Part shown: in pieces, positions 24,872-34,837 of the stretch
Layout: each line of letters starts with the position of its first letter
Numbering within the stretch: position 1 is the first letter of the stretch
Source of the DNA: Hoeflea_A sp965216535
Lineage (GTDB): Bacteria; Pseudomonadota; Alphaproteobacteria; Rhizobiales; Rhizobiaceae
DNA length: 64,000 bases
Assembly: GCA_965216535.1 (NCBI GenBank)
Contig: OZ244175.1
Coordinates: 2,728,001 to 2,792,000 of the forward strand
Direction of reading: 5' to 3'
Position numbers and translations under genes: made by a program
Notes under the pieces: generated by a model
Told to the model about the DNA's origin: nothing
The model's database searches: none
Seen by the model: only the letters and a program-made list of their open reading frames with translations

Positions 24872-25327
24872 ATGCGTGAGATATTTGCCGCTGCCCTGAA
24901 GGAAGCGGTCAAGGCGAAAGACAGTCGCCGCGTATCGACGATCCGGCTGATCAATGCGGCGGTCAACGACCGTGATATCTCAAATCGCGGGTCCGGAAAG
25001 GATCCGGTCTGCGATGACGATATCAAGCAGATCCTTGGCAAGATGATCAAACAGCGCGAGGAATCAGCGCGCATTTACGAAGAGGCAGCGCGACTTGAGC
25101 TGGCCCAGCAGGAACGTGAGGAAATCGATATCATCCGCTCGTTCCTTCCGGAGCAGCTTTCCGATAATGATGTCAAGGAAGCCTGCAAGCGGGTTGTGGA
25201 ACAGACCGGAGCCCAGGGCCTACGCGACATGGGCAAATGCATGAATGCGCTCAAGACCGAGTACGCCGGGCAAATGGATTTTTCCAAGGCGTCCGGTGTA
25301 GTCAAGGAAATGCTGCACCACGACTGA
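24872..25327 (+). CDS. yqeY: YqeY/GatB-like domain protein
   Basis: A 151-residue protein with the YqeY fold, related to the tRNA-binding tail of the GatB amidotransferase subunit. A helical N-terminal half (EAVKAKDSRRVSTIRLINAA) is followed by a small C-terminal domain with FLPEQLSDNDVKEAC and MGKCMNALKTEYAGQMDFSK. The molecular role is unsettled; involvement in tRNA-dependent amidation has been suggested for the family. The ATG at 24872 follows CAGGAGAATCCGC; an in-frame start at 24800 would add unrelated residues. A strong terminator follows the stop. Confidence 0.92.
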   Translation: MREIFAAALKEAVKAKDSRRVSTIRLINAAVNDRDISNRGSGKDPVCDDDIKQILGKMIKQREESARIYEEAARLELAQQEREEIDIIRSFLPEQLSDNDVKEACKRVVEQTGAQGLRDMGKCMNALKTEYAGQMDFSKASGVVKEMLHHD

Positions 25328-25713
25328 TTTTCCGGCCTTCTATTGAAGAGGTCTGCCCAACGGCGGACCTCTTTTTGATTCTGGCGCGAATCACCAACCG
25401 CCGTGGCAGTTTCAGGACCGACTGAATCTGTTGGAATCGATATGTCGAATTCTCTGACAGGTTGAGTAACGCGCGGAAAAATACCAGCAATAATAGAGAA
25501 AATCGCATGTTTGGTTTGTTCTGTTTGTAGAAACAGGCGGTCTTTCGAACTTCGCGCTATACGCTGCAAAATTATGGTTCTATCTCAATGATTGAACGCT
25601 AGCAGCGTAAGAATCGGACCGGAGGGATCTTTGGCGATCCGTTTTGCCAGTTCAAACACTGCTACTCCGCTGGGGGATAAGCGGAGGAATTAAGACATTG
25701 TTTCATTGAGTTA
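25328..25713. other. Intergenic region between yqeY and the LuxR-type gene
   Basis: No gene is visible. It holds the yqeY terminator (25347-25376) and, near 25671-25687, a 7-bp hairpin CTCCGCT/AGCGGAG in the leader of the LuxR-type gene. The promoter of that gene must lie here, but I cannot place hexamers with confidence. Confidence 0.4.
25347..25376 (+). terminator. Rho-independent terminator of yqeY
   Basis: An 11-bp stem AGAGGTCTGCC/GGCGGACCTCT with a CAAC loop, followed by four more T, 20 nt after the stop. Confidence 0.9.
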
Positions 25714-25719
25714 GTGGGT

Positions 25720-26439
25720 ATGCCGACAACAACAGATCATTTTAGCTACGATGTCTATGGCGATATCAGTGATCTTGAAACTTCCTTCGACGTTTTCAAA
25801 TTTCTGCGAAAAACCACCGAGGCACTCGAACTGCGTTACTTCTCCGTCGTGGTGCTACCCGGCGACATGACCGGCAGCTTTGCCAGTCACAGCCTGGTCT
25901 GCAACTGGCCGCCGGATTTGATCAAGCTGTACGACGAGGCTGACATGCTGCACACCAGCCCGGTACTGGTGGCGTTGAGGGGCTCCAGCTTGCCGGTTGT
26001 TTGGCAAAATTTCGGGGACGATGTTCCAGCCGCCATGCCGGACGAAATCCGGGGCGATTTCATGGCCCGAGGTTTCGTCCGTGGTGTTCACTTTCCGGTC
26101 ACGGATACCCGTGGCCTTCGAGGTGTTGTCGGTTTTGCAGGTGATCGGCGCCCGCTTGAGCAGGGCGACGTGCTCGAACTGAACATGATCAGCATTCACG
26201 TGTTCAATAGGCTGAGCAACATCACCTGCACCGTCAATGAGGAGGCTTCTTCCCTGTCGGAGCGGGAGCTCGAGTGCCTGAAATGGACATCCGCGGGGAA
26301 AACCAGCGCTGAAATCGCGGCCATCCTCAACCTGTCGGAACACACCGTCAATCACTACCTGATCGGGGCGACACGAAAGCTTGAGGCTGTGAACCGAACC
26401 CAAGCCGTCGCCAAGGCCGTGCGTCGCGGCTGGATCTGA
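25720..26439 (+). CDS. LuxR-family regulator with autoinducer-binding-type domain (orphan)
   Basis: A 239-residue regulator. Residues 1-165 resemble the acyl-homoserine-lactone-binding domain and residues 175-239 form a LuxR-type helix-turn-helix (LSERELECLKWTSAGKTSAE, then IAAILNLSEHTVNHYLIGA). In the ligand pocket the NWP, LYDEAD and VVWQ aromatic positions remain, but the usual DPV is SPV (HTSPVL), so the aspartate that holds the lactone amide is replaced by serine. No luxI-type synthase is in the window. It may be ligand-free or bind a different molecule. A GTG at 25714, two codons earlier, is an alternative start. Confidence 0.88.
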   Translation: MPTTTDHFSYDVYGDISDLETSFDVFKFLRKTTEALELRYFSVVVLPGDMTGSFASHSLVCNWPPDLIKLYDEADMLHTSPVLVALRGSSLPVVWQNFGDDVPAAMPDEIRGDFMARGFVRGVHFPVTDTRGLRGVVGFAGDRRPLEQGDVLELNMISIHVFNRLSNITCTVNEEASSLSERELECLKWTSAGKTSAEIAAILNLSEHTVNHYLIGATRKLEAVNRTQAVAKAVRRGWI

Positions 26440-26448
26440 TCTGACACC

Positions 26449-26538
26449 AGCAAGAGCATGATTCTATTGTGGGTTTATGGATTTGAAGTTCCTGCAGAGG
26501 TCACTGCAGCAATCATAGGAACTTCTAAACCACCACAC
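26449..26538. repeat. REP/MITE-like palindromic element, copy C
   Basis: The left arm (26464-26493, TGGATTTGAAGTTCCT core) pairs with the right arm (26517-26538, AGGAACTTC ... CCACCACAC). Arms, centre (AGAGGTCACTGCA) and left flank (AGCAAGA..ATGATT) all match the element at 44905-44995, with scattered differences. It lies in the 198-bp gap between the LuxR-type gene and dnaG. Confidence 0.75.
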
Positions 26539-26637
26539 CCGGCGCTGTGTATAACGGGTATGGGCGCGCGAACCGCTGGCACTGTCATTGCGTCGGGTCT
26601 ATAGCTCGGTCCTGGCTGTGGCGTTGCGTTGGGAACC

Positions 26638-28590
26638 ATGCGATTCGAGACCTCATTTCTGGAAGCCTTGAAGGACCGGATTCCGATCTCGGAAGTCATC
26701 GGCAAACGGGTTGATTGGGACAAACGGAAGACCAACCAGACACGTGGCGATTGGTGGGCCTGTTGTCCGTTCCATGGCGAGAAAACACCGAGTTTCCATT
26801 GCGAGGACCGAAAAGGCCGTTACCACTGTTTCGGCTGCGGTGTGTCGGGTGACCACTTTCGTTTTCTGTCCGAGCTGGACGGATTGTCTTTCCCGGAGGC
26901 TGTCCAGCAGGTGGCGGATTTGGCCGGGGTTTCCTTGCCGGCGCCCGATCCCCAAGCTGCCCAACGCGAAAAACAGCGCGCCAGCCTTTCCGAAGTCATG
27001 GAAATGGCAACGGGGTTTTTCCAGGAACAGCTGCAATCTCCGGAGGGCGCGCGGGCGCGTGCCTACCTCCGTGACCGCGGCCTGTCGGGCCGGACGATAG
27101 AGACCTTTCGCCTCGGCTATGCACCCGACGGTCGTAACCGTTTGAAGGAATTCCTCGCCGGGAAAGGTGTCGAAAAACAACAGATCGAAGCCTGCGGACT
27201 GGTCGTCCACGGCGCGGACATTGCCGTGTCATACGATCGGTTTCGCGACCGCATCATGTTCCCGATCCTGAGCTCGCGCGAGCGGGTGATTGCCTTTGGC
27301 GGTCGTGCCCTGTCGGCGGATGTTCCGGCAAAGTACATCAACTCCAACGAGACGGAACTGTTTCACAAGGGCCGGGAGCTGTTCAACCAGGCAAGGGCCC
27401 GACGATCAGCGGGCCGCGGCGAGGGCGCCAAGACGGTGATCGCCGTCGAAGGCTATATGGATGTGATCGGACTGTTTCAGGCGGGGTTTGAAAACGCGGT
27501 TGCGGCTTGCGGCACCGCGCTCACCGACAATCAGCTTGATCTGCTGTGGCGAATGACGCCTGAACCGGTGTTGTGTTTCGACGGCGACGAGGCGGGACAG
27601 CGTGCCGCTTACAGGGCTGCCGACCTGGCGCTCGGTGGACTCAAACCCGGGCGCTCTGTGCGATTTGCCATGCTTCCGCAAGGAAAGGATCCGGACGATT
27701 TGGTTCGCGACGGCGGACGCGAAGCGTTCGATTCGGTGATTTCCCGTGCACAGCCCCTGGCCGATCTGTTGTGGACTCGCGAGACCTCTGGGGGCGTTTT
27801 CGATACACCGGAAAAACGCGCCGCGCTGGAAGCGTCCTTCAACCGTCTCACGGGCAGCATCGCGGACGAAAGCGTTCGACGTCACTATTCCCAGGAGATG
27901 CGCGAACGGCTCAACGGCTATTTCGAGGGAACGGGTGCCAGCAGGTCAGGCCGCCCGGGCGATCGGCAACGGCGCCGGCCTGGCGATGCCCGCGCCGGCC
28001 GACGGCATGCCATCAGCAATCAATTGGCGAGGTCGGCCCTCGTGCTCGGATCGGCACAATTGCCCGTGCTTCGGGAAAGCGTGTTGGCACTGACACTTGT
28101 CAATCATCCGGAGCTCCTAATCAGCGAGTTCGATGAAGCAACGTCGATCGAGTTCGACCATCCGCAACTGACCGATTTGCTGGTTCACCTTCTTGACCGG
28201 GTCGCGGACGATCTGCCGATGGAGCGGTCGGAGGTCCGGGATGCTCTGGATGGTCACGGCTTTGGCACTCTGGTCGGACAGATCGAACAGCAAATTCGAA
28301 ACACGCGTGAATGGACCGCCACTTCCGAGGCCGCCCTTGAAGATGCGCGGGAGGCCTTCGGGCAGGTGCTGTCGCTTTACAAGCGTACCCGAGCCTTGTC
28401 GTTGCAGCGTCTGGAACTGGAACGCGATATCGCCGAAGCGATTGAAGAAGGCGATGATGAGGCGGTGCCTCAGCTCATTCGGGCACTGCAAAGTGTGCAG
28501 TCTGAGGTCAATCGTCTTGAGAATCAGGAGGCTCTGATCGACGGATTTGGCGTGCTCTCGGGACGGGTACGCGGAGCGGCCGGAAAATAG
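26638..28590 (+). CDS. dnaG: DNA primase
   Basis: A 650-residue primase that synthesises RNA primers at the replication fork. The N-terminal CHC2 zinc ribbon is visible (CCPFHGEKTPSFHCEDRKG, then CFGCGVSGDHFRF). The TOPRIM catalytic core carries the acidic residues in IAVEGYMDVIGL and CFDGDEAGQRAA. The C-terminal 160 residues, which bind the DnaB helicase, are helical and end near the stop. The ATG at 26638 (MRFETSFLEALKDRIPI) matches family N-termini; a TTG three codons earlier has no support. It precedes rpoD, the conserved macromolecular-synthesis order, with a terminator and 470 bp between. Confidence 0.96.
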   Translation: MRFETSFLEALKDRIPISEVIGKRVDWDKRKTNQTRGDWWACCPFHGEKTPSFHCEDRKGRYHCFGCGVSGDHFRFLSELDGLSFPEAVQQVADLAGVSLPAPDPQAAQREKQRASLSEVMEMATGFFQEQLQSPEGARARAYLRDRGLSGRTIETFRLGYAPDGRNRLKEFLAGKGVEKQQIEACGLVVHGADIAVSYDRFRDRIMFPILSSRERVIAFGGRALSADVPAKYINSNETELFHKGRELFNQARARRSAGRGEGAKTVIAVEGYMDVIGLFQAGFENAVAACGTALTDNQLDLLWRMTPEPVLCFDGDEAGQRAAYRAADLALGGLKPGRSVRFAMLPQGKDPDDLVRDGGREAFDSVISRAQPLADLLWTRETSGGVFDTPEKRAALEASFNRLTGSIADESVRRHYSQEMRERLNGYFEGTGASRSGRPGDRQRRRPGDARAGRRHAISNQLARSALVLGSAQLPVLRESVLALTLVNHPELLISEFDEATSIEFDHPQLTDLLVHLLDRVADDLPMERSEVRDALDGHGFGTLVGQIEQQIRNTREWTATSEAALEDAREAFGQVLSLYKRTRALSLQRLELERDIAEAIEEGDDEAVPQLIRALQSVQSEVNRLENQEALIDGFGVLSGRVRGAAGK

Positions 28591-28743
28591 GGTTTTGCAG
28601 GCTTGTAAAGGAACCACTTCCCCCTAAATAGGTTGCGAGGCAGAAAATTGGACAGGCGCTCCGGGCCTGCTCTCGAAATCAGATGGATCTGCCGCACATC
28701 ATTATCAGGCGCGTCGGACTCTGGACGCCACGCGTTCAGGATT

Positions 28744-28783
28744 CGCGTTTTTTCGTGAAATATCACCGAAAAACGCGTTTTTT
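28744..28783 (+). terminator. Rho-independent terminator downstream of dnaG
   Basis: CGCG-T6-CG-TGA pairs with TCA-CG-A5-CGCG (small bulges) around a 4-nt loop, followed by six T. It lies 150 nt after the dnaG stop and would separate dnaG from rpoD. Confidence 0.75.
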
Positions 28784-28941
28784 GGCCGGTTGCGCTTGAC
28801 GGATGGAAAAATAGACGGAATCACCTGATTGGCGAGAGATTTCATTGGTCAAGCAAATTGCAAAATTGTCCACTGACGCCATTTCGGCGATTCAGATGCG
28901 ATGGGCACCGTGCTCGGTGATCGCGTCGTTGCGCTGCATGG

Positions 28942-28956
28942 TTAATCGGGAATTAA
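28942..28956. promoter_or_regulatory. Candidate CtrA-binding site upstream of rpoD
   Basis: TTAA-N7-TTAA is the full alphaproteobacterial CtrA consensus, here preceded by G and followed by G. It is centred about 113 bp before the rpoD ATG. Confidence 0.45.
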
Positions 28957-29061
28957 GCATCACTCCGGTATTCGGGTCACGTTAACGGAACGATCTGAGT
29001 CCCGCCACTGTCGGGTGGTGGGAGATGAGTGAGCGATACGGCACAGAAGGTGACGGGATAC

Positions 29062-31089
<2,028 letters not shown>

Positions 31090-31107
31090 CTCGCGTCGCG
31101 CGTCCTG

Positions 31108-31515
31108 ATGCAGACGACGATCACCATCGGGACCCGCGGGCAGGGCCTCACAGAATTCACCCACGAGGTCGCCGATTTCGTGGGTGGAAGCGGCTTCGAT
31201 ACCGGTTTGCTGACCGTGTTTGTGTGCCACACCTCCTGTTCGCTGCTGATTCAGGAAAACGCCGATCCCGACGTCCAGCTCGACCTGGCGGAGTTCTTTT
31301 CCCGTATCGTGCCTGAGCACATGAGTTGGCTGCGCCACACGTCGGAGGGGCCGGATGATATGCCGGCGCACATCAAGGCGGCGCTGACCCAGGTCAGTCT
31401 GTCAATCCCGGTATCGAGAGGATCGATGATGCTTGGGACCTGGCAGGGGATCTATCTGTTTGAGCACCGAAGCCGGCCGCGCAACCGCACCGTTGTGCTG
31501 CATCTGTCGCCATGA
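31108..31515 (+). CDS. YjbQ family protein (secondary thiamine-phosphate synthase-like)
   Basis: A 135-residue single-domain protein of the YjbQ/UPF0047 family. Characteristic parts are the FVCHTSCSLLIQENADPDVQ stretch, the HMSWLRHTSEGPDDMPAHIK segment with conserved histidines, and LGTWQGIYLFEHRSRPRNR at the end. Some members have weak thiamine-phosphate synthase activity, but the physiological role is open. It lies 19 nt downstream of rpoD and its stop overlaps the next gene by 4 nt (ATGA), so translation is coupled. Confidence 0.9.
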   Translation: MQTTITIGTRGQGLTEFTHEVADFVGGSGFDTGLLTVFVCHTSCSLLIQENADPDVQLDLAEFFSRIVPEHMSWLRHTSEGPDDMPAHIKAALTQVSLSIPVSRGSMMLGTWQGIYLFEHRSRPRNRTVVLHLSP

Positions 31516-32159
31516 GCCGGCCCATCCTCTACTCCTTTCGCCGCTGCCCTTACGCCATGCGGGCGCGGCTGGCGATCCGCAGCAGCGGCACCGAGGTGGA
31601 GCTTCGCGAAGTGGTGCTGCGCGACAAACCACCGGCCTTTCTGGAAGCATCACCGTCCGCGACCGTGCCGACCCTCGTGCAGGATGATGCGCCGGTCATC
31701 GACGAGAGCCTCGACATCATGCTGTGGGCGCTTCGCCGCAACGATCCGGAAAGTTGGTTGGCACCGCCGGACGGTACTCTTGATCGGATGCTGGCTCTGG
31801 TCGAGGAAATCGACGGGCCGTTCAAAACCCACCTGGATCGTTACAAGTACCATGTGCGCCATGAGGACTGCGATCCGCTTGAGGAGCGCGCACTTGCCGC
31901 GGCAGTTCTGCGAGAGCTTGAAGAGCGTCTTACCGATGAGGGCTGGCTGTTTGGCGGCCAAGCGTGCCTGGCGGACATCGCCATTTTGCCCTTTGTCCGA
32001 CAGTTTGCCAATGTGGACCGGAGTTGGTTCGATGGCGAAAATTGGACCAGTCTGAAGCAATGGCTTTCGACATTCGAGCAATCGGATCGCTTCCGCGCTG
32101 TGATGGACAAATATCCGCAGTGGACGGACGGAGATCCGGTTACGGTTTTCGGTGCCTGA
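31512..32159 (+). CDS. Glutathione S-transferase family protein
   Basis: A 215-residue protein with an N-terminal thioredoxin-like domain (ILYSFRRCPYAMRARLAI) and a helical C-terminal GST domain (WLFGGQACLADIAILPFVRQ). The RCPYAMRAR stretch contains a single cysteine at the active-site position, which is typical of omega- or beta-like GSTs that perform deglutathionylation. The E-S pair that holds glutathione is visible in VIDESLDI. Overlap by ATGA with yjbQ indicates a joint operon. The substrate is unknown. Confidence 0.87.
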   Translation: MSRPILYSFRRCPYAMRARLAIRSSGTEVELREVVLRDKPPAFLEASPSATVPTLVQDDAPVIDESLDIMLWALRRNDPESWLAPPDGTLDRMLALVEEIDGPFKTHLDRYKYHVRHEDCDPLEERALAAAVLRELEERLTDEGWLFGGQACLADIAILPFVRQFANVDRSWFDGENWTSLKQWLSTFEQSDRFRAVMDKYPQWTDGDPVTVFGA

Positions 32160-32197
32160 GGCGCGCCGAGTTGCCACGGATAGAAGGACGCGAATGA

Positions 32198-32614
32198 ATG
32201 CCACAGCGCGAAACCACAGACCTGATCGAGCGCTACTTTGCCGCCTTCAATGCCCACGATCTGGATGGATTGCTCGGCCTTCTGGATGACGATGTCGTTC
32301 ATGACATAAACCAGGGTGAGCGTGAGATCGGTCGCGAGAAATTCAGTTGGTTTTTGGCCAGGATGCGTCAGCACTATGACGAGCGAGTGGACGATCTGAC
32401 TGTCATGACAATGCCGGATGGCGGCAGGGCAGCGGCCGAGTTCACCGTTCGCGGGACCTATCGTTCGACCGTCGAGGGCCTTCCGAAAGCTACGGGCCAA
32501 AGCTACAGCATAGCTGCTGGAACGTTCTTTGAAGTGGATGATGGCCGTATCAGCCGCATCAGCACTTACACCAATTTGGCCGAATGGGTTCGCCAGGTAG
32601 AGGCTGGTGGGTAG
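32198..32614 (+). CDS. SnoaL-like/ketosteroid-isomerase-related protein
   Basis: A 138-residue protein of the NTF2-like fold. It opens with a helix and loop LIERYFAAFNAHDLDGLLGL followed by LDDDVVHDINQGEREIGREK, the usual pocket-forming pattern of SnoaL-type polyketide cyclase or ketosteroid-isomerase-like proteins, and ends with the strands GTFFEVDDGRISRISTYTNL. The catalytic role, if any, cannot be assigned. It follows the GST-like gene after 38 nt on the same strand and may be the third gene of that operon. It is convergent with the sulfatase gene. Confidence 0.82.
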   Translation: MPQRETTDLIERYFAAFNAHDLDGLLGLLDDDVVHDINQGEREIGREKFSWFLARMRQHYDERVDDLTVMTMPDGGRAAAEFTVRGTYRSTVEGLPKATGQSYSIAAGTFFEVDDGRISRISTYTNLAEWVRQVEAGG

Positions 32615-32641
32615 CTGATGCCAGTGCTGGTAGCCTGCAGG

Positions 32642-34111
32642 TCAGGCCGAGAACTCCGGCCTCCAGTCATCGCCCCAGGCATCCTTCCATAGCTTTTCGT
32701 AGGTTACGTTAGACTTGGCCGTGCCGCCGCGCCAGAGGTCATATTCCGGTTCGGAATAGGTGTCGAAGAAAGTCGCGATCCGGCCGCGCAGTTCAGCGGC
32801 CTTGTCTGACAATTCCGGCACGTCAATCAGGTTCGACTTTTCCAGCGGATCGTCGGTCAGACGATACATTTCATCTCGCATCGGATAGGAGTCGGAGCCC
32901 TCAAAGCGCATAGCGTAAAGCCATTCGGGGGTGCGGATCGCGCGGGTTTCTTCCTGTTCGTAGAAGACTGCTCCGGGTCCTGGCATCGCTTCCCCGTTCA
33001 AGGCAGGCGCGAGGTCGCGGGCGCTGCTGGCGAGGCTCGGTCGAGCGTCGTCCGCACCGACCAATGTCGCCAGCGTGGGAAACAGATCGATCTGGCTCAC
33101 AAGTTCGTTGCAGGGGGCGTTCTCGGCGACCGGGCCTCCAGCCATGATCAGCGGTATGTGGTAGGAGGGTCGATGCGCGCTTGCCGGAAACGCGGCGGCA
33201 CCGTGTCCCCAAACACCGTTGTGGCCCAGTGAGAACCCGTGATCGGCCGTATAGATCACGATGGTATCCCGGTCGAGCCGGAGCCTTTCGAGCGCCGCGA
33301 GGATCCGCCCGACACCGTCGTCGATCAAACTGACCTGAGCAAAATAGTTGCGCAGCGACTCCACGTTGTTCGGCAAAAGCAACGGACCCTTGAACTGCTC
33401 GCGTACGCCGCCTTCGGCGACGCGCAGGCCGAACCTTTCAAGGACTTCGCTTGAAAGTCCCTCGCGCGGGATCGAGTGCATGTCGGCGCCGTCGTAGAGG
33501 TCTGCAAAGGCGATATCGGCCCGCCCCTTGATCGCCGGCCAATGCCCGTACGGACCGTTGTAGGGAATGAAAGCGAAGAACGGATCGTCCTGCGCGGCCT
33601 GATGTTCAAGGAACTCGATTGTCTTGTCCGTGAAGAAGTCGACCGTATGTCCGGCAAAGCGATAACGCTTCTCCTGATCGATCACGTCGTTGTCGTAGAA
33701 GCTCGTCGTGTGACCGTGGGGGAAGGTGACCCAGTGATCAAAAGCAAGCTGGGGAACGAACGGCACTCCGAGATGAAACTTGCCGATCAGTGCTGTCGCA
33801 TAACCCGCCTGTTTGATGATTGTGGGAATATTGGCGAAGTCTCCGATCGCCGACCAGTTTTTCGGCCAGCGGTCCATCAGTCGGTCATCGAGCCAATTGT
33901 GGATGCCGTGCTGGCTCGGCATCAGTCCGGTCAGGACCGACGCACGGCAAGGTGAGCACATGGCATTGACACAAAACGCGTTCTGAAACCGGACCCCACG
34001 GTCCGCCAACCGATCGAGATGCGGTGTGCGGACTTCATCATTTCCATAGCACCCCAGCAGGTCCGCTGGCTGGTTATCGGACATGAAGAGCAGGATGTTC
34101 GGGCGTTTCAT
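32642..34111 (-). CDS. Type I sulfatase (cytoplasmic)
   Basis: A 489-residue alkaline-phosphatase-superfamily hydrolase that would release sulfate from an organic sulfate ester. The N-terminal metal ligands are in LFMSDNQPADLLGCYG. The formylglycine motif C-x-P-x-R is Cys52-Ser-Pro-Cys55-Arg56 (MCSPCRASVLTG), and metal ligands Asp/His recur in YTADHGFSLGHNG. No signal peptide is present, so the enzyme is cytoplasmic. It is divergent from a MarR regulator, with a repeated operator between them (34149-34228). No formylglycine-generating enzyme is in the window. The natural substrate is unknown. Confidence 0.9.
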   Translation of the reverse strand: MKRPNILLFMSDNQPADLLGCYGNDEVRTPHLDRLADRGVRFQNAFCVNAMCSPCRASVLTGLMPSQHGIHNWLDDRLMDRWPKNWSAIGDFANIPTIIKQAGYATALIGKFHLGVPFVPQLAFDHWVTFPHGHTTSFYDNDVIDQEKRYRFAGHTVDFFTDKTIEFLEHQAAQDDPFFAFIPYNGPYGHWPAIKGRADIAFADLYDGADMHSIPREGLSSEVLERFGLRVAEGGVREQFKGPLLLPNNVESLRNYFAQVSLIDDGVGRILAALERLRLDRDTIVIYTADHGFSLGHNGVWGHGAAAFPASAHRPSYHIPLIMAGGPVAENAPCNELVSQIDLFPTLATLVGADDARPSLASSARDLAPALNGEAMPGPGAVFYEQEETRAIRTPEWLYAMRFEGSDSYPMRDEMYRLTDDPLEKSNLIDVPELSDKAAELRGRIATFFDTYSEPEYDLWRGGTAKSNVTYEKLWKDAWGDDWRPEFSA

Positions 34112-34148
34112 CGGCTTCGCTCTCAGAGGCGCTGGTCGGCACGATTAT

Positions 34149-34228
34149 CGATCTTTGTTGCATCTGCCATATATTGCAGTTGCCATATATTGCATATGCC
34201 AATATAGTGCGTTGCCAGTCAAGGGACT
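34149..34228. promoter_or_regulatory. 16-bp-period operator array in the sulfatase/marR divergent promoter
   Basis: Two exact copies of TGCCATATATTGCA (34165-34178, 34181-34194) are followed by TGCCAATATAGTGC (34197-34210) and a decayed TGCCAG start at 34213. A half unit ending TTGCA (34158-34162) precedes them in the same register. All units start exactly 16 bp apart and each core is a near-perfect palindrome (TGCnATATATnGCA). The array covers the centre of the 134-bp gap between the two start codons. Confidence 0.7.
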
Positions 34229-34245
34229 GATCGGGAGGACGGATC

Positions 34246-34773
34246 TTGCACGCGGCATTCATACCGCCGGAACAGATCGACAATTTCATCATCCTTCGTG
34301 CTCGCTCGTTTACGAGCAAGATGCGGCGCGTGGTGACACGTGACGTGTTGCAGGATGAGAACCTGCCCATTCTGGAGTGGCAGCTGCTGTTCTCAGTTGC
34401 TCGCTTCGGCAGCTGCCATCTGGCCTACATCACCAGGCGCACATCCATCGATCCGGCCCACGGAAGCAGGGCGGCAGCCGCGCTTGAAAGAAAGGGCCTG
34501 ATAACTCGGCAGGAAGATCCGGCGAACAAGCGGCGCAAATTGATTTCACTGACCCCGAGCGGGATCGAGTGTTTTGAACGAATTTGGCCGCGGGCAAGAC
34601 AAACGCTCAAGCAGGTTACCGACCAGCTGAGCCCACAGGATTTCGAGGAGCTCAAGCGCCTCCTGGATCTGCTCAGCGCCGCGGCGGAGCGACTGGTCGA
34701 TCCTGATACACCACGCAAAACACCATCCAAATCAGCCAAGGAGAATGACGCAGCTACAGCGCACGCGAACTAA
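34246..34773 (+). CDS. MarR-family regulator of the sulfatase/TRAP locus
   Basis: A 175-residue winged-helix regulator: dimerisation helix (QIDNFIILRARSFTSKMRRV), helix-turn-helix (RRTSIDPAHGSRAAAALERK) and wing (EDPANKRRKLISLTPSGI). The start is TTG at 34246, supported by GGGAGGAC about 7 nt upstream; the next in-frame Met is residue 25, inside the first conserved helix. It is divergent from the sulfatase gene and followed by the TRAP transporter genes on its own strand. It most likely acts on the 16-bp repeat array at 34149-34228, with the imported substrate or a derivative as ligand. Confidence 0.85.
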   Translation: MHAAFIPPEQIDNFIILRARSFTSKMRRVVTRDVLQDENLPILEWQLLFSVARFGSCHLAYITRRTSIDPAHGSRAAAALERKGLITRQEDPANKRRKLISLTPSGIECFERIWPRARQTLKQVTDQLSPQDFEELKRLLDLLSAAAERLVDPDTPRKTPSKSAKENDAATAHAN

Positions 34774-34837
34774 CCGACGTGCGTGGCGCTGCGCGAAAAC
34801 GAGCAAAAGGAACGGTTTCAATATTAGGGAGGTACCG

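Larger units (their letters stand above)
28591..29061. other. dnaG-rpoD intergenic region (rpoD control region)
   Basis: No gene is seen in 471 bases. It contains a long terminator hairpin (28744-28783), a CtrA-type site (28942-28956) and presumably the rpoD promoter. A TTGACG at 28796-28801 resembles a -35 element but no good -10 follows at 17 bp. Confidence 0.5.

Noticed and set aside
25671..25687. Hairpin CTCCGCT/AGCGGAG as an RNA switch for the LuxR-type gene
   Set aside because: The stem is 7 bp and lies over 30 nt from the start codon, and the GGAGG it contains is too far to be the ribosome-binding site. I see no alternative pairing.
28796..28824. Sigma-70 promoter for rpoD starting with TTGACG
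   Set aside because: The sequence 17 bp downstream is AATCAC, a poor -10, and no better hexamer occurs at 16 or 18 bp.
34149..34228. Possible CRISPR-like or plasmid-iteron array
   Set aside because: Units are only 14-16 bp with no unique spacers, the array is 80 bp long and lies in a divergent promoter, so an operator is the simpler reading. There is no replication gene nearby apart from dnaG 6 kb away.
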